A stretch of 7,351 nt of DNA from Christensenella sp. (lineage in GTDB: Bacteria; Bacillota; Clostridia; Christensenellales; Maliibacteriaceae): positions 951 to 8,301 of the forward strand of contig JAHZHV010000244.1 of the NCBI GenBank assembly GCA_019420085.1, given 5' to 3'. The position numbers and the translations under genes are program-made. Below the pieces are notes generated by a model. That model was given only the letters and a program-made list of their open reading frames with translations, was not told the DNA's origin and searched no databases. Shown piece by piece: positions 1 through 5,153 of the stretch. How positions within the stretch are numbered: position 1 is the stretch's first letter; every line of letters starts with the position of its first letter.

Positions 1-428
1 TCCGTATGCGGCAGACCGGATACACATACCGCCCCGATCACGCCAGTACCCGTCACACGAATCGGGAATCCGCCGCCCTTATCCGTCAATGCAGCCGGAT
101 CAAGCCCCTGATCCGCGATCGTCTGGTCGCGCAGCTGCAGATACAGTCCATAGCGATAAGAAGACATTTCCATCAATTCCACCACGCGGCGTTTTCTGGC
201 AATCCAACGCTGGTTATTCGCATTGGCATTGCCCACCAATGCACTGAACCATACGGTATGGTTTACACTGATTTCAATCGCCAGATCCGCCTGACGCGCA
301 CGCGCAAGCTTGACAAGGCGCAATCCCAGCGTCAGCGCATCCTGTTTGGAAAAGGACGTAAAGCAAAGCTGTTCTTCCTGTTTTGCAACTTCCTCATAAG
401 TAGCCAGTATTTCTTCCTTATTTGCCAT
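1..428 (-). CDS. UPF0303 / HbpS-like (heme-degrading domain family) protein, C-terminus outside window
   Basis: This is the N-terminal 142 residues of a small cytoplasmic protein. The gene runs off the left edge, and family members are usually about 160 residues, so only some 15-20 residues should be missing. Translation starts MANKEEILATYEEV and contains three stretches typical of the UPF0303/YBR137W-like branch of the HbpS/GlcG fold: NHTVWFSALVGNANANNQRW (about 56-75), DKGGGFPIRVTGTGVIGAV (about 116-134) and VSGLPHTD at the truncated end. The start ATG (426-428) is supported by a Shine-Dalgarno AGGAGA (435-440) six bases upstream. A strong promoter lies about 100 bp further up. Some relatives in the wider HbpS fold bind heme, and others sit beside glycolate or propanediol genes; the UPF0303 branch has no settled biochemical role, so I assign none. 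The gene appears monocistronic at its 5' side, because a terminator separates it from the symporter upstream. Confidence 0.85.
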   Translation of the reverse strand, partial: MANKEEILATYEEVAKQEEQLCFTSFSKQDALTLGLRLVKLARARQADLAIEISVNHTVWFSALVGNANANNQRWIARKRRVVELMEMSSYRYGLYLQLRDQTIADQGLDPAALTDKGGGFPIRVTGTGVIGAVCVSGLPHT

Positions 429-461
429 GCCTGCTCTCCTAATTTTCTATTTCACATCGTA

Positions 462-496
462 GTGGCACAATGCGTGTATGAATCCCGTTGCACCAC
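462..496 (-). other. possible 5'-UTR hairpin upstream of the UPF0303 gene
   Basis: In the minus-strand transcript, GUGGUGCAA (496 to 488) can pair with UUGUGCCAC (470 to 462) to give nine base pairs, two of them G-U, around a 17-nt loop. The hairpin lies between the promoter and the ribosome binding site, ending about 21 nt before the Shine-Dalgarno. No T-run follows, so it is not a terminator. It could affect mRNA stability or translation, or be chance. I recognise no riboswitch class here. Confidence 0.25.
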
Positions 497-537
497 TTGC
501 CACCATTCCGGCAGCAGATCGATTTTGATTCAGTTTT

Positions 538-565
538 ATTATACCAAACGCACGCATGATTTCAA
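538..565 (-). promoter_or_regulatory. sigma-A type promoter for the UPF0303 gene
   Basis: On the minus strand, TTGAAA (565-560) is followed after 16 bp by a perfect TATAAT (543-538). Predicted transcription would start near 531, giving a leader of roughly 100 nt. It lies just downstream of the symporter terminator, which fits an independent transcription unit. Confidence 0.7.
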
Positions 566-610
566 CGTCTTTTCAAAAACGCGCCTCCTTTTACCCGCCT
601 GCGAAGCAAC

Positions 611-643
611 AAGGGGGCAAATCCACTTTGGATCTGCCCCCTT
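611..643 (-). terminator. intrinsic terminator of the symporter gene
   Basis: A 14-position inverted repeat (611-624 with 630-643, loop of five) begins about 18 nt after the symporter stop codon. The only imperfect position, 620/634, is G-U in the minus-strand RNA but A-C in the plus-strand RNA. This argues that the functional transcript is the minus one. The 3' side continues UUGUUGCUU, a short imperfect U-tract. It isolates the symporter transcript from the UPF0303 promoter just downstream. Confidence 0.75.
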
Positions 644-661
644 TTCCTCGTTCGTTCTGTT

Positions 662-2224
662 TTAAGCGCCCAGATCATTTTTGATCGTCGTCGTCACCAC
701 ATCATCATAGCAGGAAAAAATCTGCGCCGTACGCGCGGCAGGCGCATGCGGTGTCACCAGGCTGACAAGCGGCGTCAATATGAGCCCCCCGAGCATTGCA
801 ACGCATCCGGAACGAATGGACGATGCAAAAAGGTACGCCATCATGGGGTTGGAAAACTGCACGCCCGTCATGGAAACCCAAAGCTGAAACAGCATCACGC
901 CGCATCCGAAAGCGAAGTTTACCCATACGGCTGCGCGTGTCACACGCCGGCTGATTAAACCGTATAAAAACGGCGCCAAAAATGCACCGGCAAGCGCGCC
1001 CCAGGATACACCCATCATCTGTGCGATGAAGGTAAAACCGTAAGCATCCTTGACAATTGCAATCGCCGCCGAAACAACGATAAAAAAGATAATAAACGCC
1101 CGCATGGCAAGCAGCTGCGCCTTCTGCGGCATATCCTTTTTGGCAAGCGGCACAATGACATCCAACGTTAACGTGGAACTTGACGTAAGCACCAGAGACG
1201 ACAGCGTAGACATGCTGGCCGCCAGTACCAGTACGATAGCCACACCGATGATCACCGGAGAAAGTCCGGACAGCATCGTCGGTACAATCGCATCATAATT
1301 CACAACGCCGGCAGCATCCGTAACACGCGGCGCATACAATCTTCCAAAACCACCCAGGAAATAGCATCCGCCCGCTACAATCACGGCAAAAACGGTTGAA
1401 ATGACCGTACCTTTGACAATTGCCTCTTCGCTTTTTATGGAATAAAACTTGCCGACCATCTGCGGCAATCCCCATGTACCAAGCGACGTTAAGATGATTA
1501 CAAACAAAAGTGCGAGCGGATCTGCGCCGAAAAACGAAACAAACGCGCCCTCTACGCCCGTACCTGCATCCACCTTTGACAGTGCTTCAATTGCACGGGT
1601 AAAACCGCCGTTATCAAGCAGCACCGCCGCGACGACCGCAACAATGCCGCCAAGCATCACAAGCCCCTGAATAAAATCATTCACAGCCGTTGCCATATAA
1701 CCGCCAAAGACCACATATACAGCCGTAAGTGCTGCCATGACAAGAATACACGCCCAATAAGGCACGTCAAATGCAATTGCAAACAGGCTGGACAGGCCAT
1801 TGTACAGCGATGCCGTATAAGGGATTAAAAAGACAAAGACAATCACCGATGCAACAATGCGAAGCGCCTCACTGTCAAAGCGTTTGGCAAAAAAATCCGG
1901 CATCGTACGGCTTTGCAGATGCTGCGTCATGATGCGCGTGCGTCTGCCCAGCACGACCCATGCAAGCAACGATCCCAAAAAGGCATTGCCAAGACCGATC
2001 CATGTCGATGCAAGCCCAAAATTCCAGCCAAACTGACCCGCGTAGCCAACGAAGATGACGGCTGAGAAATACGACGTGCCAAACGCAAATGCCGTCAGCC
2101 ACGCGCCTGCCTTCCTTCCTCCCAGCACAAAGCCATCTACGTCCGCAGCATGCCTTGCGCACGCCACACCTACGCCGATCATCACCGCAAAAAACACGAT
2201 TAAAAGTGCGATCGTAAAACCCAC
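662..2224 (-). CDS. sodium:solute symporter family (SSS/SLC5) transporter, T-box controlled
   Basis: An integral membrane protein of 520 residues from the preferred GTG start, a normal length for the SSS family (PutP, PanF, ActP, vSGLT relatives), which uses the sodium gradient for uptake. It shows about 13 hydrophobic segments. Hallmarks are the VDGFVLGGRKAGAWLTAF stretch after TM1, YVVFGGYMATAVNDFIQG mid-protein, and AASMSTLSS (about 336-344), whose Ser-Thr pair matches the Na2-site Ser340/Thr341 of PutP. The TM2 position of PutP Asp55 is Tyr here (GTSYFSA), as in PanF-like branches, so a proline permease is not implied. Start choice: GTG at 2224-2222 has AGGGAGG (2240-2234) nine bases upstream, whereas the in-frame ATG at 2251 has only a poor site and would add nine residues. 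The upstream T-box makes an amino acid or related compound the likeliest substrate; which one is inference. Confidence 0.9.
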   Translation of the reverse strand: MGFTIALLIVFFAVMIGVGVACARHAADVDGFVLGGRKAGAWLTAFAFGTSYFSAVIFVGYAGQFGWNFGLASTWIGLGNAFLGSLLAWVVLGRRTRIMTQHLQSRTMPDFFAKRFDSEALRIVASVIVFVFLIPYTASLYNGLSSLFAIAFDVPYWACILVMAALTAVYVVFGGYMATAVNDFIQGLVMLGGIVAVVAAVLLDNGGFTRAIEALSKVDAGTGVEGAFVSFFGADPLALLFVIILTSLGTWGLPQMVGKFYSIKSEEAIVKGTVISTVFAVIVAGGCYFLGGFGRLYAPRVTDAAGVVNYDAIVPTMLSGLSPVIIGVAIVLVLAASMSTLSSLVLTSSSTLTLDVIVPLAKKDMPQKAQLLAMRAFIIFFIVVSAAIAIVKDAYGFTFIAQMMGVSWGALAGAFLAPFLYGLISRRVTRAAVWVNFAFGCGVMLFQLWVSMTGVQFSNPMMAYLFASSIRSGCVAMLGGLILTPLVSLVTPHAPAARTAQIFSCYDDVVTTTIKNDLGA

Positions 2225-2233
2225 AGTCCTGTT

Positions 2234-2240
2234 CCTCCCT
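2234..2240 (-). promoter_or_regulatory. ribosome binding site deciding the symporter start
   Basis: AGGGAGG on the minus strand lies nine bases before the GTG at 2224. It falls inside the coding sequence if the upstream ATG at 2251 is used, and that ATG has no comparable Shine-Dalgarno. This favours initiation at the GTG, giving 520 rather than 529 residues. Confidence 0.6.
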
Positions 2241-2296
2241 TGCTCTGCCATTCTACCGTTATACCATCACGCGAATTCCCGTATTCCGCCATATGC

Positions 2297-2341
2297 AAAA
2301 AGCCCCGCCCTTGGCATCCTGACGGATACAAAAGGGCGGGG
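2297..2341 (-). terminator. regulated terminator of the T-box leader
   Basis: In the minus-strand RNA, CCCCGCCCUU (2341-2332) pairs perfectly with AAGGGCGGGG (2312-2303), followed by C and five U (2301-2297). An inner hairpin GUAUCC-GUCA-GGAUGC continues the stem. The 5' arm overlaps the CCCGCCCUUUU segment needed by the antiterminator, so the two folds are mutually exclusive, as T-box control requires. Confidence 0.92.
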
Positions 2342-2597
2342 GAATTCAAATCCCGCGGTACCACCTTTTTTCGCCGCGTTTTCACAAACAACGGCCTCGT
2401 CGAGTACATCCATACTCTATCCACTGTAACGGGGGGAACCCGTCGCGGCCTACACAAAGCATATACTTCTTCGTCCGCGCAGCATTGCTGAGGCTGTATT
2501 CAGCCGCCTGCACGCCCATCTGCCTTACACCTTCCGACAGTTCTCTTTGGAGCGTCTCATCAGACAACCTACTTGTTCCTCGTCATCGCCTTTGACG
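2297..2597 (-). ncRNA. T-box riboswitch (tRNA-sensing leader) upstream of the SSS symporter
   Basis: All main T-box parts can be read on the minus strand. Stem I has AGUA (2573-2570) in the 5' strand of the specifier loop, the distal helix GGUUGUCUG/CAGGCGGCU (2569-2561 with 2510-2502), ACGCUC/GGGCGU (2555-2550 with 2517-2512), an AG-type bulge (CAAAGAGAA), and the GGUGUAAG terminal loop (2531-2524) that contacts the tRNA elbow. The facing specifier strand is GAAUACAG (2501-2494), closed by GAGG/CCUC. The antiterminator contains the T-box bulge UGGUACC (2363-2357) flanked by AAAAGG/CCUUUU and GCGGG/CCCGC. UGGU should pair with an ACCA acceptor end, so a tRNA with discriminator A. Uncharged tRNA would stabilise the antiterminator and allow transcription into the symporter. 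By the spacing in B. subtilis glyQS (GAA, one base, specifier) the specifier is ACA (Thr); with no spacer it is UAC (Tyr). Confidence 0.95.
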
Positions 2598-2603
2598 CTC
2601 TTT

Positions 2604-2632
2604 ACTGTAACAGTACCACAAAACAAAGTCAA
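2604..2632 (-). promoter_or_regulatory. promoter of the T-box/symporter transcript
   Basis: On the minus strand TTGACT (2632-2627) is followed after 17 bp by TACAGT (2609-2604). Start of transcription near 2597 would place Stem I at the very 5' end of the RNA. The -35 element is 5/6 and the -10 element 4/6 of consensus. Confidence 0.6.
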
Positions 2633-2665
2633 GCCTTATTTTACACAACGTGCGCCGTTTTTCCT

Positions 2666-2695
2666 TTGACAGTCTTCCCTGCGCTTTGCTATACT
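2666..2695 (+). promoter_or_regulatory. promoter of the MFS-DUF362 operon
   Basis: A perfect TTGACA (2666-2671) is followed after 18 bp by TATACT (2690-2695). Transcription from about 2702 leaves a leader near 50 nt before the ATG at 2751. The promoter is back to back with the T-box promoter, the two -35 boxes being 33 bp apart. Confidence 0.7.
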
Positions 2696-2750
2696 AAAAG
2701 AAGTTTTTCACGCCAAGCAGGAGGCTTTTCAAAAAGGAGGTAGCACCGTC

Positions 2751-3854
2751 ATGAACAATGAGCGCCGGCAACTGCAAATGCCGTTTTTATGCTGTGCGCT
2801 CGTATTGCTTTGCAGCTGCATCTTCTGCTGGGAAGCGCTGGGGCGTCCTGTACGGGTACAGTTAAACAATTCATTGGATATTGTCCCATTTTTAACTGCA
2901 TGCGGCTTCTTTTGCGGCTGCATTTTATGCGCGCTTATGCGTCGTGCCTCCCTTTGCCTGCGCCTTTTGAGTGCATGTCTGTTATTTGGCGTTGGTCTTA
3001 CGCTGGCTTCTTTTACACAGGTTTCCCCGCTGTATTTCTGTCTGACTTTCTGCCTGATCGGCGGTGCAGGTGCCGGCATGACATTCTGTCTTTGTGTTCT
3101 GGTAGTTTTTTGCTGGATGCCTGCCCGCCGCGGGCTTGGCTTTGGCGCATTATGCGGCTCTGCTTTTTTAAGTATTGCACTTGTGGATGCAACGGTTCCG
3201 CATCTTTTTCAGGATCCTTCTTTTGGTTGGCATGGTGCCTATCTTCTTTTCGGACTCATCGCCGCAACCGCACTTTTTGTTGCAGCTTTTACACTGCGCC
3301 TGCCGGATAACATATCCGAGATCTCCGGATCGCATGCGATGCGTCCGATGGAACTGGTTTGCTTGGTTTGTCTTGCCGCTGCCTTTGCCGCAGTGTGGCG
3401 TACCGGCACGGATTACGCAATTATAAACTCGCATCACGCAGGTTCCGCAGCAGCGCTTGGCGCTCTTGTATCCGGCTTTGCTGTGCAGCAACATAAAACA
3501 GGAAAACTGCTCATACCCTGCGCATGGCTTATGACGCTGGCTGCAGTGTCTTTTGTTGTGGCAGTCTCTTCTTTTCGGCGTGATCTTGCCGCATCCTTCC
3601 TGATGCTTTGCTGTTTTAGCGGCGGCATGCTTTCCATGTTGTGTCTGTATGGACTTGGCACATCGGTTGCACGCTGCAGCACAGCCGTATGCGGTGCATC
3701 ACTGCTGCTTATCATCCTGTGTGCCGCTGCATCCGTACCGCAGGTTTTCGCAATATCCATTTCCCGTTTTGTGCTGCCGCTGGGCTGTATGCTTGGTGCT
3801 TTTGCCGCAGTTGTTTTAACCGCGTTATACTGGCCAGGGAAGCATACCGCTTGA
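2751..3854 (+). CDS. MFS-like multi-spanning membrane transporter, unusually cysteine-rich
   Basis: A 367-residue polytopic membrane protein with about 12 hydrophobic segments, split by a hydrophilic loop around 183-200. It looks like a compact major facilitator protein: a WMPARRGLGFG stretch (122-132) sits where OFA/oxalate-formate-type MFS proteins carry their W-x-P-x-R-R-G-L loop, and GWHGAYLLFGL (159-169) matches the usual GWR-aY motif before TM6. The first half is more convincing than the second, and the protein is shorter than the usual 400 or so. The start is well supported: AAGGAGG (2734-2740) lies ten bases before the ATG. By my count it holds 27 cysteines (about 7%), mostly in membrane segments, which is remarkable for a transporter. 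It ends 20 bases before the DUF362/ferredoxin gene, so the two are almost certainly co-transcribed. The substrate cannot be predicted. A non-MFS polytopic family is possible. Confidence 0.75.
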   Translation: MNNERRQLQMPFLCCALVLLCSCIFCWEALGRPVRVQLNNSLDIVPFLTACGFFCGCILCALMRRASLCLRLLSACLLFGVGLTLASFTQVSPLYFCLTFCLIGGAGAGMTFCLCVLVVFCWMPARRGLGFGALCGSAFLSIALVDATVPHLFQDPSFGWHGAYLLFGLIAATALFVAAFTLRLPDNISEISGSHAMRPMELVCLVCLAAAFAAVWRTGTDYAIINSHHAGSAAALGALVSGFAVQQHKTGKLLIPCAWLMTLAAVSFVVAVSSFRRDLAASFLMLCCFSGGMLSMLCLYGLGTSVARCSTAVCGASLLLIILCAAASVPQVFAISISRFVLPLGCMLGAFAAVVLTALYWPGKHTA

Positions 3855-3874
3855 TTGATTTGAGGGTATAACCC

Positions 3875-5029
3875 ATGACGAATGATAACAATAAGGTAAG
3901 CATTGTTTCTTGTTCTGATTATGATCTGCAGCGCGTACGCAATGCACTTTTCGATGCGCTTGCGCCGATAAACGGTCTTGACTTTGTCAAGCCCGGAATG
4001 CGCGTGGCAATAAAGGCCAATCTTGTCGCCGCCATGCAGCCGCAACAGGCCGGTACAACGCATCCGGCCCTGCTTGCAGCTCTGACACAGCTCTTGATTG
4101 AGCGGGGCGCAAGCGTCATCATCGGGGATTCCCCGGGGGGACTGTATACGCCTTCGGCATTACGGCATGTGTATCGCACCTGCGGACTGACGCAGGCTGC
4201 GGAAATTGGCGCTGTCCTGAACGAAGATTGTTCCATTGAACAGATACAATTCCCGCAGGGGCATACTGCCAGACAATTTTCCTGCACCGGTTATCTGTGT
4301 CATGTCGATGCCATCATTAACTTCTGCAAACTGAAAACGCATGGCATGCTGCGCTTTTCCGGCGCTGTAAAAAACCTGTTTGGCACAATCCCCGGTACGA
4401 TGAAACCGGAATACCACTTCCGTTATACAAGTCAGGACGCCTTCTGCAACATGCTGATCGACTTAAATGAATACTTCAAACCAGCACTTTGCCTTTGTGA
4501 CGCCGTATGGGCCATGGAAGGCAATGGTCCAACCGCCGGGCATCCCCGTCAGGTCGGCACATTGCTTGCCAGCCGTTCGCCTTATGCGCTGGATGAAGCC
4601 GCCGTACAAATGATTGGTCTTGCACCGCAAAGCGTAGGAACGATTGCCGTTGCGCGGGCACGTGGACTGATCGATCCGGATGCACTTTCATTATGCGGCG
4701 ACGCCGCACATCTGCAAATCGCGGACTTCCAGCAGGCCGATGGACGGCGCGGCCTTCAATTTGAAACCAGTTCTGCTGCCGGGCGCATGCTTTCCGGGAC
4801 AATGGAGCGTCTGCTGCGCACCCGTCCTGCGCTGCATGCATCAATGTGCATCGGCTGCGGCAAATGCAAAAATATTTGTCCCGCACACGCGATTACCATG
4901 CGCGAGCACAAACCACATATTAACCGCAAACTCTGTATCCACTGTTTCTGCTGTCAGGAGTTCTGCCCACAAGGCGCGCTTTATGTTCACCGCAGCGGCG
5001 TGGCGCGTCTTTTGAGCGGACGTTCTTAA
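3875..5029 (+). CDS. DUF362 domain protein with C-terminal 2x[4Fe-4S] ferredoxin domain
   Basis: A 384-residue, probably cytoplasmic iron-sulfur protein. Residues about 8-250 form a DUF362 domain: VAIKANLV (44-51), VIIGDSPGG (81-89) and the diagnostic CKLKTHGMLRFSGAVKNLFG (151-170) followed by TIPG. The C-terminus carries two clusters of the bacterial ferredoxin type, C325-x2-C328-x2-C331-x3-C335-P and C354-x2-C357-x2-C360-x3-C364-P, expected to bind two [4Fe-4S] clusters for electron transfer; Cys359 is an extra cysteine in the second motif. DUF362 proteins with this architecture are common in strict anaerobes, but their reaction is not established. Start ATG has GAGGG (3862-3866) eight bases upstream. 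The 20-base gap to the membrane-protein gene indicates an operon, suggesting that transport or membrane function is coupled to a redox step; that coupling is inference. No strong terminator follows. Confidence 0.92.
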   Translation: MTNDNNKVSIVSCSDYDLQRVRNALFDALAPINGLDFVKPGMRVAIKANLVAAMQPQQAGTTHPALLAALTQLLIERGASVIIGDSPGGLYTPSALRHVYRTCGLTQAAEIGAVLNEDCSIEQIQFPQGHTARQFSCTGYLCHVDAIINFCKLKTHGMLRFSGAVKNLFGTIPGTMKPEYHFRYTSQDAFCNMLIDLNEYFKPALCLCDAVWAMEGNGPTAGHPRQVGTLLASRSPYALDEAAVQMIGLAPQSVGTIAVARARGLIDPDALSLCGDAAHLQIADFQQADGRRGLQFETSSAAGRMLSGTMERLLRTRPALHASMCIGCGKCKNICPAHAITMREHKPHINRKLCIHCFCCQEFCPQGALYVHRSGVARLLSGRS

Positions 5030-5062
5030 CGTTTTCTTAGCATACATTTATCTTTTCCACGC

Positions 5063-5091
5063 TTGTGTTTCCCGTTTGAGCACGCTATTCT
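5063..5091 (+). promoter_or_regulatory. possible promoter for pyk
   Basis: TTGTGT (5063-5068), 17 bp, then TATTCT (5086-5091). Both boxes are only partial matches. The site lies in the 124-base gap between the DUF362 gene and pyk, where an independent promoter for a core glycolytic gene is expected; read-through from the upstream operon is not excluded. Confidence 0.35.
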
Positions 5092-5153
5092 TTTATTTGG
5101 AAAAGTGTCAACACTGCACATTCCATTCCCCTTTTGATAAGGAGCGATTTACC

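Noticed and set aside
6..665. 219-codon plus-strand open frame
   Set aside because: It lies antisense to the UPF0303 gene, its promoter and the terminator. The translation is Arg/His/Gln-rich with no domain, and the minus-strand frame has recognisable family motifs and a Shine-Dalgarno.
662..2224. Naming the symporter putP (proline)
   Set aside because: The PutP sodium-site Asp55 is Tyr here, and the T-box specifier is not a proline codon in either plausible register.
2382..2567. Short minus-strand frame in the T-box leader, a possible leader peptide
   Set aside because: It overlaps the structured Stem I and II region and its sequence is explained by RNA pairing; T-box control needs no leader peptide, and there is no clear ribosome binding site.
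3434..4063. 209-codon minus-strand open frame
   Set aside because: It crosses the junction of two well-supported plus-strand genes and has a low-complexity, non-homologous-looking translation; it is a shadow.
5018..5035. Small hairpin ACGTT-CTT-AACGT followed by TTTTC at the end of the DUF362 gene
   Set aside because: The stem has only five Watson-Crick pairs plus wobbles and overlaps the stop codon; it is too weak to call an intrinsic terminator.
5099..5116. AGTGT-CA-ACACT inverted repeat in the pyk leader
   Set aside because: The loop of two bases is too tight for an RNA hairpin, and as an operator it is only ten symmetrical bases; it may be chance.
5076..5153. N-terminal extension of pyruvate kinase
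   Set aside because: The 26 extra residues are not pyruvate-kinase-like, and the ATG at 5154 has AAGGAG at ideal spacing and starts at the usual family N-terminus.
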